A stretch of 32,198 nt of DNA, from contig JABUUE010000020.1 in the NCBI GenBank assembly GCA_021443335.1, forward strand, positions 36,773 through 68,970, given 5' to 3'. The notes beneath the pieces are model-generated. The model saw only the letters and a program-made list of their open reading frames with translations. It was not told where the DNA came from and did not search any database. Below are positions 8,706 through 16,840 of this stretch, piece after piece. Both the position numbers and the translations under genes were made by a program. Position 1 is the stretch's first letter; each line of letters opens with the position of its first letter. This DNA comes from Bacteroidaceae bacterium (GTDB lineage: Bacteria > Bacteroidota > Bacteroidia > Bacteroidales > Bacteroidaceae).

Positions 8706-10832
8706 CTATGAGCGCCCTGCAAGAATGTTCTGCAATCTAAGTAACTCGTCGCGATATTGTGCGGCCTGCAAGAAATCAAGTTCCTTGGCAGCAGCAAGCA
8801 TAAGAGCCTTGGTGTTGTCAATGGACTTTTGAAGTTGCTCATTGGTCATGCGCTTAACTATCGGATCTTCTGCAACCATCTGCATCTCATCCTCAGTGTA
8901 AGCATAAGGAACCGTTCCACCCGAAGTCTCAAATATACGATGATTTTCCTCGCCGTTATGCTTGCCTGTTATAGTAGGCTTCATCGCGGCAGTCTTTCCC
9001 GTTATTGTCAGCATCTCTTCCGGAATAGTATTTGCCGAGTGCTGGGCAAGGGTGTTGCGTCCTATGTCCTTGCGGATTTGTTGCGGAGTAATTCCATTAG
9101 CCTCATTATAAGCAAGCTGTTTTGTCCTTCTGCGATTAGTTTCGTCAATCGTCAGTTGCATTGATGCCGTTACGCGGTCGGCATACATTATAGCCAAGCC
9201 ATTCACATTGCGAGCCGCACGACCGACAGTCTGAGTAAGAGAACGATGGCTACGAAGGAAGCCTTCCTTGTCGGCATCAAATATTGCGACAAGCGACACC
9301 TCCGGGAGGTCAAGTCCCTCGCGCAAAAGATTAACGCCAACAAGCACATCAAAACATCCCGCACGAAGGTCGTTCATAATCTTCACACGGTCGAGAGTGG
9401 CAACATCCGAATGAATATAGTTCGAACGAACATCATGATTAAGCAGGAATTCCGTCATTTCCTCAGCCATTCTTTTCGTCAAAGTAGTAACAAGCACTCG
9501 CTCGTTTCTCTCCACGCGTTTCTGTATTTCCTCCAATAAATCGTCAATCTGTTTCTCCGACGGGCGAACTTCTATCACCGGATCAAGCAGTCCTGTAGGG
9601 CGAATCACCTGCTCTACAACCACGCCACCAGACTCTTGAAGCTCATAGTCTGCAGGAGTTGCACTGACATAAATAACCTGATTTACAAGTTGCTGGAACT
9701 CATCGAATCTCAAAGGGCGATTATCGAACGCGGCGGGCAGACGGAAACCATATTCCACAAGATTGGTCTTTCTCGCACGGTCGCCGCCATACATTCCGGA
9801 AATCTGCGGCACACTGACATGGCTTTCATCTATGACAAGGAGAAAATCCTTTGGGAAGAAGTCAAAAAGACAATAAGGTCTTTCGCCAGGCTGTCGGCCA
9901 TCGAAGTAACGCGAATAGTTTTCTATGCCTGAACAATGACCTAATTCCTTCATCATCTCCATATCATACTCCACCCTTTCCTTTATACGTTGCGCCTTAA
10001 TATTGTCGCCAACCTCCTCAAAGAACGCCACCTGCTGCACAAGGTCGTCCTGAATCATGCGGATGGCGTTGTTTGTCTGCTCCTGAGATGTAACGAAAAG
10101 ATTTGCAGGATAGATGTGATATTCATCAAAACTGCCTGTTCGTCTCATTGTCACAGAGTCAAGTTCTTCTATGGCATCTATCTCATCATCCCAGAAGGAA
10201 ATGCGTAAAACAGATTCCGAATAAGCCATCGCAATGTCAACGGTGTCGCCTTTCACTCGGAAATTGCCTCGTTTCAGTTCAACATCATTACGGATATACA
10301 GTGCAGCAACCAATTTACGCAGTAGTTCATTGCGGTCAACTCGCTGACCGCGATGCACATTTATCACTGTGTCATGCATGGCGGCAGGACCACCCATACC
10401 ATAAATACAACTTACTGAAGAAACGATTACGACATCCCTTCTGCCCGAAAGCAAGGAGGTTACAGCCGACAAACGCAGGCGGTCAATCTCTTCGTTTATG
10501 GCGAGGTCCTTCTCTATATATGTATCTGTATGCGGGATATAAGCCTCCGGCTGGTAATAGTCATAATAAGAAACATAATACTCTACCGCATTCTCCGGGA
10601 AAAAGCCCTTCATCTCCTCATACAACTGTGCCGCAAGGGTTTTGTTATGGCTTAGAATAAGCGTAGGCTTGTTTATGTTGGCAATGACATTCGCCACCGT
10701 AAATGTCTTTCCGGAGCCAGTAACACCTAACAACACCTGCGAGCGTTCCCCCGCGAGAATGCCGTCAGTAAGTTGCTTTATGGCTTCGGGCTGGTCGCCC
10801 GTAGGCTTATATTTTGAGGTCAGCTTGAACAT
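8706..10832 (-). CDS. uvrB: UvrABC excinuclease subunit B
   Basis: DNA-damage verification helicase of nucleotide excision repair, working with UvrA and UvrC on DNA. From the start chosen it has 708 residues beginning MFKLTSKYKPTGDQPEAIKQ. Features in order: Walker A GVTGSGKT (36-43), the Tyr-rich beta-hairpin YYVSYYDYYQPEAYIP, the DESH Walker B box, YVSATP, the helicase motifs in REGLDLPEVSLVAI and QTVGRAARN, and a C-terminal UVR motif that contacts UvrC. An upstream ATG would add 38 low-complexity residues, rich in Phe/Ile/Asn, over an AT-rich promoter region; the -7 box at 10841-10848 rules that out. The length is slightly above the usual 660-690 because of a longer linker before the UVR motif. 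Confidence 0.96.
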   Translation of the reverse strand: MFKLTSKYKPTGDQPEAIKQLTDGILAGERSQVLLGVTGSGKTFTVANVIANINKPTLILSHNKTLAAQLYEEMKGFFPENAVEYYVSYYDYYQPEAYIPHTDTYIEKDLAINEEIDRLRLSAVTSLLSGRRDVVIVSSVSCIYGMGGPAAMHDTVINVHRGQRVDRNELLRKLVAALYIRNDVELKRGNFRVKGDTVDIAMAYSESVLRISFWDDEIDAIEELDSVTMRRTGSFDEYHIYPANLFVTSQEQTNNAIRMIQDDLVQQVAFFEEVGDNIKAQRIKERVEYDMEMMKELGHCSGIENYSRYFDGRQPGERPYCLFDFFPKDFLLVIDESHVSVPQISGMYGGDRARKTNLVEYGFRLPAAFDNRPLRFDEFQQLVNQVIYVSATPADYELQESGGVVVEQVIRPTGLLDPVIEVRPSEKQIDDLLEEIQKRVERNERVLVTTLTKRMAEEMTEFLLNHDVRSNYIHSDVATLDRVKIMNDLRAGCFDVLVGVNLLREGLDLPEVSLVAIFDADKEGFLRSHRSLTQTVGRAARNVNGLAIMYADRVTASMQLTIDETNRRRTKQLAYNEANGITPQQIRKDIGRNTLAQHSANTIPEEMLTITGKTAAMKPTITGKHNGEENHRIFETSGGTVPYAYTEDEMQMVAEDPIVKRMTNEQLQKSIDNTKALMLAAAKELDFLQAAQYRDELLRLQNILAGRS

Positions 10833-10840
10833 AATTGAAG

Positions 10841-10871
10841 CAAAGATATTGATAAAAAAAGTGAAAATCAA
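10841..10871 (-). promoter_or_regulatory. uvrB promoter (-33/-7)
   Basis: On the minus strand TTG (10869-10871), a 20-base spacer, then TATCTTTG (10841-10848), which fits TTG-N20-TAnnTTTG. The box ends 8 bases from the uvrB ATG. Confidence 0.75.
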
Positions 10872-10945
10872 TATATTAATGTTGATATTAATGAAAAATA
10901 AATAAAAAAACACTGTTAAAAGAGCGGTATTTTGATATTTATTCA

Positions 10946-10953
10946 TAACTTTG
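10946..10953 (+). promoter_or_regulatory. bamD promoter -7 box
   Basis: TAACTTTG, 32 bases before the chosen bamD start at 10986. It overlaps the coding portion of a longer possible ORF, arguing against the upstream start at 10932. No TTG at -33. Confidence 0.65.
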
Positions 10954-10985
10954 CACCCTGCTATATGTGCATAATTCCCAACAGA

Positions 10986-11828
10986 ATGAAAAAGAACCTG
11001 ATATTACTCGTTGTGGCAGCGCTTGCTTTCTGTAGCTGCGCAAAGACATTCAACCAAGTGCTCAAAAGCCCAGACAACGAATACAAATACGAATACGCAA
11101 AAGAGCTGTACGCCAGCGGAAAATACTCACAGGCCATCTCGTTGCTTCAAGATGTCGTGACAATCTTGAAGGGAACAGAGAAGGCTGAAGAGTCTCTTTT
11201 TATGCTTTCAATGGCTCAGTTCCACTACAAAGACTATGAGACCGCAGCTGAATATTTCAAGCGCTACTGCAAATCATACCCTAAAGGCATCTATGCTGAA
11301 CAAGCCTGCTACTACATAGGCGAGAGTCTCTATTACAGCACGCCAGAACCTCGACTTGACCAAACAGAAACAGTCAATGCGATAGCTGCCTTCCAGGAGT
11401 TCCTTGACATATATACCGACTCAAAGGGCAAGGAGAGAGCTCAGGAAAGACTTATACAGTTGCAGGACAAGTTAGTAAGAAAAGAGTTGCTTTCTGCGCA
11501 ACTATATTTCAATCTTGGCTCATATTTCGGCAACTGTCTTACCGGAGGAAGCAACTATGAAGCTTGTATCATTACCTCACAGAATGCGTTGAAAGACTAT
11601 CCTTACAGCAGGGAGCGCGAAGCCTTCTCTCTACTTATAATGAAAAGCAAATACCATCTTGCCAAGCAGAGTGTGGAGGCAAAACAGGAAGAGCGCTACC
11701 GCGATGCGGAAGACGAATGCTACGGCTTCATCAACGAATATCCTGAATCCAAGGACAGGAAGCTTGCTGAGAACTACATCGCACAATGCAAGAAACGACT
11801 TGGCGAGAGAGAAACCGAGGAATTCTAA
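10986..11828 (+). CDS. bamD: BamD outer-membrane assembly lipoprotein
   Basis: TPR lipoprotein of the BAM complex that inserts beta-barrel proteins into the outer membrane, facing the periplasm. From the ATG at 10986 the protein is 280 residues. It begins with a lipoprotein signal, MKKNLILLVVAALAFCSC, with Cys18 the likely lipidated residue (Ser at -1). It continues with TPR-like helical pairs such as YEYAKELYASGKYSQAISLL, FHYKDYETAAEYFKRYCKSYP and AIAAFQEFLDIYTDS, a pattern typical of Bacteroidetes BamD. It is divergent from uvrB. The stop codon is embedded in the first copy of a 21-bp tandem repeat. Confidence 0.92.
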   Translation: MKKNLILLVVAALAFCSCAKTFNQVLKSPDNEYKYEYAKELYASGKYSQAISLLQDVVTILKGTEKAEESLFMLSMAQFHYKDYETAAEYFKRYCKSYPKGIYAEQACYYIGESLYYSTPEPRLDQTETVNAIAAFQEFLDIYTDSKGKERAQERLIQLQDKLVRKELLSAQLYFNLGSYFGNCLTGGSNYEACIITSQNALKDYPYSREREAFSLLIMKSKYHLAKQSVEAKQEERYRDAEDECYGFINEYPESKDRKLAENYIAQCKKRLGERETEEF

Positions 11829-11883
11829 GTACTAAGTATGAAGTTCTAAGTACTAAGTATGAAGTTCTAAGTACTAAGTATGA
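11823..11883 (+). repeat. 21-bp tandem repeat, 2.9 copies, starting inside bamD
   Basis: Units at 11823-11843, 11844-11864 and 11865-11883 are identical where they overlap and begin TTCTAAGTACTAAGTATGA. The first unit supplies the last Phe codon and the stop codon of bamD. Short hairpins follow (TTACC-GGTAA at 11884-11899, AGCAG-CTGCT at 11944-11957). Confidence 0.9.
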
Positions 11884-11953
11884 TTACCATAACAGGTAAG
11901 ACTTACAGGAAAATACTTTCAATTACGGTAATGAGTTTCTAACAGCAGAAAAC

Positions 11954-12040
11954 TGCTAAATAGTAAATAATAAATAGCTAAATATCCGAATAGCTAAATC
12001 AAATAATAGTAAATAGCTAAATAGTAAAATAGTAAATAAG
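11954..12040 (+). repeat. AT-rich degenerate repeats upstream of rpoZ
   Basis: TAGCTAAAT occurs at 11975-11983, 11991-11999 and 12014-12022, mixed with variants of TAGTAAATA, filling the leader of rpoZ. No coding potential and no clean TAnnTTTG box were seen here. Confidence 0.7.
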
Positions 12041-12043
12041 ACT

Positions 12044-12379
12044 ATGGATTACAAGAAAGTAAAAGCTCCAACAAACACTATCACACGCGACATCAACGAG
12101 ATTGCAGCCCCAACAGGCAACATCTACGAGAGCGTGGCAATCATCTCAAAGCGCGCAAACCAGATTTCCGTAGAGATGAAGAAGGAAATCAAAGCAAAAC
12201 TTGATGAGTTCGCTTCATACAACGACTCATTGGAAGAGGTGTTCGAGAACCGTGAGCAGATAGAGATTTCACGCTACTACGAGAAGCTCCCAAAGCCATC
12301 GCTCATCGCCTCACAGGAGTTCGCAGACAACCAGATATACTGGCGCGACCCACAAAAGGACTCAAGCAACAGATATTAA
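12044..12379 (+). CDS. rpoZ: RNA polymerase omega subunit, Bacteroidetes type
   Basis: Small assembly subunit of RNA polymerase that clamps the beta-prime C-terminus. The 111-residue protein has the Bacteroidetes omega pattern: an N-terminal TNTITRDINEIAAPTGNIYE, the Rpb6/omega core ESVAIISKRANQISVEMKKE, and an acidic C-terminal tail with ENREQIEISRYYEKLPKPS. Ordinary proteobacterial omega is shorter and lacks this tail. It is the first gene of a compact run (DUF4293, mltG, tetR, fabG, rluA), separated from bamD by a repeat-filled 215-base gap. Confidence 0.88.
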   Translation: MDYKKVKAPTNTITRDINEIAAPTGNIYESVAIISKRANQISVEMKKEIKAKLDEFASYNDSLEEVFENREQIEISRYYEKLPKPSLIASQEFADNQIYWRDPQKDSSNRY

Positions 12380-12387
12380 ACCCTCTG

Positions 12388-12400
12388 CCCCTAATAGGGG
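12388..12400. repeat. Short palindrome CCCCTAATAGGGG
   Basis: Four-base-pair GC stem around TAATA in the 36-base gap between rpoZ and the DUF4293 gene. Its core resembles the CCTAAAGGG/CCTAAGGGG core of the element found inside the LtaS-like and reductase genes, so it may be a remnant of that family. It is too short to be certain. Confidence 0.4.
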
Positions 12401-12415
12401 AGAAGACTAAAGACT

Positions 12416-12880
12416 ATGTGGCAAAGAATTCAAACTGTATATATTCTACTTGCTGTTGTTGCTTGTGTAGTATGTCTTTGTATGCCTATCGCAGAGATTA
12501 TCCCAGAACGCATGGGAGCCAGCGATACAGTATATAACTTATTGACCTTTAAGGCTGACGGAACAACGGAAACTCCGATATGCAGTATAATAGGTTTTAT
12601 ACTCCTGTTATCTGTCGCTTCCGAAAGTGTAGGAACATTATTACTCTACAAACACCGCAAAAAGCAGGCGAAATTCTGCTTAGGAGCCGTGGTTTTCACC
12701 TTGTTGTGGAACATCATCTTTGGAATATGCGCATTCTCCGGGCTTGCAGACCATGGCGGTGAAATGAAGCCCACCTTTGCATCATGCCTGCCGTTTGTAG
12801 CAATGGTATTATTCTTCCTTGCCCGCAAAGCCATACTCAAAGACGAGGCAAAAGTACGAGCAGCCGACAGAATAAGGTAA
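12416..12880 (+). CDS. DUF4293 integral membrane protein
   Basis: The 154-residue protein has four predicted membrane helices: about 6-26, 57-78, 87-110 and 122-140. It opens MWQRIQTVYILLA and ends with the conserved basic tail KDEAKVRAADRIR. Both ends are typical of the DUF4293 family, which is restricted to Bacteroidetes and commonly follows rpoZ there. It probably sits in the inner membrane; the biochemical role is unknown. The mltG start follows after 7 bases, so cotranscription is very likely. Confidence 0.85.
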   Translation: MWQRIQTVYILLAVVACVVCLCMPIAEIIPERMGASDTVYNLLTFKADGTTETPICSIIGFILLLSVASESVGTLLLYKHRKKQAKFCLGAVVFTLLWNIIFGICAFSGLADHGGEMKPTFASCLPFVAMVLFFLARKAILKDEAKVRAADRIR

Positions 12881-12887
12881 TTACTTT

Positions 12888-13919
12888 ATGGATCGCAAAA
12901 AACTTCTTTCCGCAAAATACCTCGTGCCTGCAGGTTTATGCCTGCTGGTAATATTTGAAATGCTATATCATTATCTCTTCGCTGCCATGTCGGTCAACGG
13001 CAAGGAAGCGAAGATTTATATTGATAGCGATGACTCTCTCGACTCAGTAATATGCAAGTTGAGGCCTGTCTGCACATCTGGAGGTATTAGCGGATTCTCC
13101 ACATTAGCGCTACAATTAGGCTATAACGAGAATGTACGCCCAGGAATGTATCTCCTTGACGAGAACATAGGACCGCTGTCATTCCTAAGAAAGCTGCGAA
13201 ATGGCAGGCAAGACTTCATTATGCTCACTGTCCCATCGGTACGCACAATGCCAGACCTTGCACGGAAACTTGGCGACAAAATGCTTACAGACAGTGCGAC
13301 ATTCATGCAAGCATTCTCAGACTCCATGAAAATCCGCAAATACGGTTTTACAACAGAGACTCTGCCGGCAATGTTCATCCCCAACACTTACGAAGTGTTA
13401 TGGACAGATTCCGCAGACAAGTTCATGAACCGTATGGAGAAAGAATACAAAAAATTCTGGACCGACGAGCGTAAATCAAAGGCAAAAATAAAAGGTTTGT
13501 CGCTTATCGAAGTGTCAACATTAGCGAGCATTGTTGACAGCGAGACAAACATAGAAAGCGACAAGCCAAGAGTGGCAGGAGTTTATCTCAACCGTCTGCA
13601 CGAGGGAATGAAGTTGCAAGCCGACCCAACAGTGAAGTTTGCTGTCGGCGACTTCTCTATCAAGCGCATATTGTTCAAGCATCTGTCAACAAAAAGTCCG
13701 TACAACACATACCGTTACGAGGGACTTCCGCCAGGCCCCATCTGTATTCCTTCAATCTCCGGTATAGACGCGGTCCTCAATGCCGAGAACCACGACTACC
13801 TGTTTTTCTGTGCAAGCCCTGCCTTTGACGGCACACACATCTTCGCGCGAGACGACAAGGAGCACATGGAAAACGCCCGCAAATACCAGGCGGCACTCAA
13901 CGCAAGAAAAATCAAATAA
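12888..13919 (+). CDS. mltG: Endolytic murein transglycosylase MltG
   Basis: Cleaves nascent peptidoglycan strands at the periplasmic face of the inner membrane and is proposed to terminate glycan synthesis. The 343-residue protein has one N-terminal membrane helix (about 12-32), a LysM-like part, and the YceG catalytic domain with LSLIEVSTLASIVDSETN (204-221), GVYLNRLHEGMKLQADPTV and SPYNTYRYEGLPPGPI. In many homologues the catalytic segment reads IVEKET. Here it is IVDSET, keeping Glu219 and replacing the first Glu by Asp217; I could not settle which one corresponds to the E. coli catalytic Glu. The tetR start is 6 bases downstream. Confidence 0.92.
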   Translation: MDRKKLLSAKYLVPAGLCLLVIFEMLYHYLFAAMSVNGKEAKIYIDSDDSLDSVICKLRPVCTSGGISGFSTLALQLGYNENVRPGMYLLDENIGPLSFLRKLRNGRQDFIMLTVPSVRTMPDLARKLGDKMLTDSATFMQAFSDSMKIRKYGFTTETLPAMFIPNTYEVLWTDSADKFMNRMEKEYKKFWTDERKSKAKIKGLSLIEVSTLASIVDSETNIESDKPRVAGVYLNRLHEGMKLQADPTVKFAVGDFSIKRILFKHLSTKSPYNTYRYEGLPPGPICIPSISGIDAVLNAENHDYLFFCASPAFDGTHIFARDDKEHMENARKYQAALNARKIK

Positions 13920-13925
13920 TAGTTC

Positions 13926-14543
13926 ATGTCTGTATCAAAAACCCGCAACCACATAATAGATATTGCCCGTCAGTTGTTTGCAAAGAAAGGACTGGACAAT
14001 ACTACAATGAACGACATTGCCCAGACATCAGGCAAGGGACGTCGCACGCTATATACTTACTTCAAGAATAAGGAAGAGGTATATTACGCCGTCATCGAGT
14101 CTGAATTGGAACGCCTGTCTGAACGAATGGACGAAGTTGCAGAGAAGATGATACGCCCACAGGAAAAGATTATCGAGCTCATATACACCCACTTGTCTCA
14201 GATAAAGGAGACCGTTATCCGCAACGGAAACCTTCGCGCCGCTTTCTTCCGCAACATCTGGATGGTTGAAAACGTAAGGAAGAATTTCGACGAGGACGAA
14301 ATAGACATCTTCCGCCGCGTATATTCGGAAGGAAGGGCATTGGGGGAGTTCGACATCGACGACATAGACCTTGTGGCAGACATCACCCACTACTGTATAA
14401 AAGGACTTGAGGTGCCATACATCCGAGGACGCCTCGGCCACGGCATAACACCCGAAAACAGCAAGCCTATAGTAACAAAATTCGTTTACGGCGCATTAGG
14501 CAAGATGCTGTCACCCAAAGAACAATCAATAGATAATAAATAA
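13926..14543 (+). CDS. TetR/AcrR family transcriptional regulator
   Basis: The 205-residue protein has an N-terminal helix-turn-helix at about 8-52 (HIIDIARQLFAKKGLDNTTM, then DIAQTSGKGRRTLYTYFKNK). A helical ligand-binding and dimerisation domain follows. It lies 6 bases after mltG and 16 bases before fabG. A TetR next to fatty-acid genes suggests sensing of an acyl-CoA/acyl-ACP or envelope lipid signal, by analogy with FabR-type regulators; this is inference. No clear operator palindrome was seen in the 16-base gap. Confidence 0.88.
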   Translation: MSVSKTRNHIIDIARQLFAKKGLDNTTMNDIAQTSGKGRRTLYTYFKNKEEVYYAVIESELERLSERMDEVAEKMIRPQEKIIELIYTHLSQIKETVIRNGNLRAAFFRNIWMVENVRKNFDEDEIDIFRRVYSEGRALGEFDIDDIDLVADITHYCIKGLEVPYIRGRLGHGITPENSKPIVTKFVYGALGKMLSPKEQSIDNK

Positions 14544-14559
14544 ATCCAAAAACATAATT

Positions 14560-15306
14560 ATGGCATTACTATCAGGAAAGAATGCACTTATCACAGGTGC
14601 CGCACGCGGTATTGGCAAAGCCATCGCGCTGAAATTCGCCCAGGAAGGCGCAAACATTGCCTTCACAGACCTCAACCGTGACGAAAACATGGAGGCTACA
14701 GAGCAAGAAATCGCTGCTCTCGGCGTAAAGGCAATAGGTTACGCATCAAACGCAGCAGACTTCGCTCAGACTGAGGAAGTTGTGAAGAAGGTGAAAGAGG
14801 ACTTTGGTTCTATCGACATCCTCGTAAACAATGCTGGTATCACCAAGGACGGTCTGATGATGCGTATGTCTGAGGCACAATGGGACGCAGTAATCGCTGT
14901 CAACCTCAAATCTGCATTCAACTTCATCCATGCCTGCACACCAATAATGATGCGCCAGAAGAATGGCTCTATCATCAATATGGCTTCTGTAGTAGGCGTT
15001 CACGGAAATGCAGGACAGTGTAACTACGCCGCATCAAAGGCTGGTCTTATTGCGCTTGCCAAGTCTATCGGTCAGGAGATTGGCTCACGCGGCATCCGTG
15101 CCAACGCCATTGCTCCGGGCTTCATTGAGACAGCAATGACTGCCGCTCTTCCACAGGATGTTCGCGACGAATGGGCAAAGAAGATTCCTCTCCGCCGCGC
15201 TGGTCAGGTAGAAGACATTGCCAACTGCGCAGTGTTCCTTGCTTCCGACATGTCAAGCTACATCACAGGCCAGGTCATTCAGGTTGATGGTGGTATGAAC
15301 ATGTAA
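14560..15306 (+). CDS. fabG: 3-oxoacyl-ACP reductase FabG
   Basis: NADPH-dependent reduction of 3-ketoacyl-ACP in type II fatty-acid synthesis, cytosolic tetramer. The 248-residue protein has the cofactor loop GAARGIG (13-19), NNAG (90-93) and the catalytic tetrad Asn115, Ser143, Tyr156 and Lys160 (YAASK). The C-terminal YITGQVIQVDGGMNM is diagnostic of FabG. Codon usage is biased towards highly expressed types. rluA starts 8 bases after its stop. Confidence 0.95.
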   Translation: MALLSGKNALITGAARGIGKAIALKFAQEGANIAFTDLNRDENMEATEQEIAALGVKAIGYASNAADFAQTEEVVKKVKEDFGSIDILVNNAGITKDGLMMRMSEAQWDAVIAVNLKSAFNFIHACTPIMMRQKNGSIINMASVVGVHGNAGQCNYAASKAGLIALAKSIGQEIGSRGIRANAIAPGFIETAMTAALPQDVRDEWAKKIPLRRAGQVEDIANCAVFLASDMSSYITGQVIQVDGGMNM

Positions 15307-15314
15307 ACGCGCAA

Positions 15315-15998
15315 ATGCAAGTCATATACGAAGACAACCACATTATAGTTGCTTACAAGGAAAGCGGCGAGATTGTCCAAGGCGACAAGACAGGCGACAA
15401 ACCGCTGTCTGACTATGTAAAAGACTATATTAAGGAAAAATACGCGAAGCCCGGACAGGTTTTTCTCGGCGTAGTACATCGCCTTGACAGACCCGTCTCG
15501 GGGCTTGTCGTTTTTGCACGAACGAGCAAAGCCCTCGCAAGGCTTAACGAAATGTTCCGAAAAGGAGATGTGCACAAGACTTATTGGGCTATATGCGAAC
15601 GGAAGAAAGACGCCGCCGACAGCATGACAACATCGGCAGACTTCACGCAGATTGAGTCATGGCTTGTGCGCAATGAGAAGCAGAACAAGAGCTACTCCTA
15701 CAATCGCGAAGTGCCCAACGCAAAGAAAGCAGTGCTGAAATACCGATGTTTGAAGAAAGGCGACAACTTCGACCTGCTTGAAGTGCAACTGCTAACAGGT
15801 CGTCATCACCAAATCCGCTGCCAATTAGCAAGCATTGGAGCAACAATCAAGGGCGACTTGAAATACGGAGCAAAGCGCAGCAATCCCGATGGAAGCATCA
15901 GTTTGCTTGCCCGACACATCGAATTCATTCATCCTGTTTCCAAGACGCTCATCTCCCTCGACTCCCCTTTACCCGGTACCTTCCAGAAATTCGTATAG
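15315..15998 (+). CDS. RluA-family rRNA/tRNA pseudouridine synthase
   Basis: Isomerises uridine to pseudouridine in structured RNA. The 227-residue protein holds the RluA catalytic motif HRLDRPVSGL with nucleophile Asp58 and the C-terminal LLTGRHHQIRCQLA. No S4 RNA-binding domain precedes the catalytic domain, so this is the short RluA/RluC-core form. The target base cannot be read from sequence. It is the last gene of the rpoZ-fabG run and is followed by a tandem repeat array. Confidence 0.92.
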   Translation: MQVIYEDNHIIVAYKESGEIVQGDKTGDKPLSDYVKDYIKEKYAKPGQVFLGVVHRLDRPVSGLVVFARTSKALARLNEMFRKGDVHKTYWAICERKKDAADSMTTSADFTQIESWLVRNEKQNKSYSYNREVPNAKKAVLKYRCLKKGDNFDLLEVQLLTGRHHQIRCQLASIGATIKGDLKYGAKRSNPDGSISLLARHIEFIHPVSKTLISLDSPLPGTFQKFV

Positions 15999-16004
15999 AA
16001 TCTG

Positions 16005-16080
16005 TCATAGGAACTCAACACGAGTATCATAGGAACTCATCGTGAGTATCATAGAAACTCAACACGAGTATCATAGAAAC
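16005..16080 (+). repeat. 22-bp tandem repeat, 3.5 copies
   Basis: Units at 16005-16026, 16027-16048 and 16049-16070 plus a 10-base partial. Each begins TCATAG(G/A)AACTCA and contains a small hairpin: ACTC-aacac-GAGT in units 1 and 3, ACTCA-tcg-TGAGT in unit 2. The variant in unit 2 changes several bases while keeping and lengthening the stem. The array occupies most of the 123-base gap before the next gene. Confidence 0.9.
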
Positions 16081-16121
16081 ACATTTACATTAACAACTAA
16101 TCTATCAAAACAAACAGAATA

Positions 16122-16814
16122 ATGAAAAGATACTTTTCTGCCACAGACATTATTGGTAATGCGTGCTCAATCATGAACAAAAACCTGCTGATGTTTCTCA
16201 TCGTTTACATACTCATGGAAATAGTATCATCTATCTTCAACAGTTTTGCCGCACCCAACCTAAGCATGTTCACAACATACAAGGCAAGCGAACTCCAGGA
16301 ATTATATTCTATGCTATCCAACACCTATCTCTCACCATGGGCATGGGTAAGCGTATTAGTGCAGGTAGTATTTATGGTTGGACTGTCAAAGATGGCATTC
16401 AATGCCATTGACGGCAAGAAAGCAGGGTTTGATGCCTTCAAGATGCCTATCGAGGTTTACCTTAAATTTATTGCCACATGGATAATCTATGTGTTTATCG
16501 TCTGTGTGGGTCTTGCTTTCTGCATTCTGCCGGGTATATTCTTAGCTATCCGTCTTGAATTTACGCCATTTTATATGATAGACAAAAACCTTTCCATTGA
16601 CGAAGCTTTCAAAGAATCTTGGAGAAACACATCAGGTAATTTCTGGCATCTTTTAGGAACAAACATTCTTTTCTCTATATTTGCCATGGCAGGTTTCCTG
16701 CTTTGCTGTGTGGGAGCTTTCTATACTTTCCCTGCATTCTACGTCGCTTTATGCTTGCTAACACGCGTTTTCAGCAATAACGAGCAAGTGGAAGAGGCAT
16801 ATACATACGAATAA
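16122..16814 (+). CDS. Polytopic membrane protein, DUF975/YciC-like
   Basis: The 230-residue protein has about five to six membrane segments (near 20-44, 70-92, 110-138, 175-212). The stretch CILPGIFLAIRLEFTPFYMI followed by a DEAFKESWRNTSGNFW amphipathic segment is characteristic of DUF975/YciC-like membrane proteins, where a PG(I/V)-loop precedes an S-W helix. Function is not known. It begins after the tandem array and is followed 26 bases later by argS, so it may be cotranscribed with argS. Confidence 0.7.
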   Translation: MKRYFSATDIIGNACSIMNKNLLMFLIVYILMEIVSSIFNSFAAPNLSMFTTYKASELQELYSMLSNTYLSPWAWVSVLVQVVFMVGLSKMAFNAIDGKKAGFDAFKMPIEVYLKFIATWIIYVFIVCVGLAFCILPGIFLAIRLEFTPFYMIDKNLSIDEAFKESWRNTSGNFWHLLGTNILFSIFAMAGFLLCCVGAFYTFPAFYVALCLLTRVFSNNEQVEEAYTYE

Positions 16815-16840
16815 CAAACAGACACTTACAACAACAAAAA

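Noticed and set aside
10833..10946. 38-residue N-terminal extension of UvrB
   Set aside because: Low-complexity Phe/Ile/Asn stretch from AT-rich promoter DNA that includes both -33 and -7 elements.
11823..12040. CRISPR-like array
   Set aside because: Units are contiguous with no unique spacers, and no cas genes are nearby; it is a simple tandem repeat.
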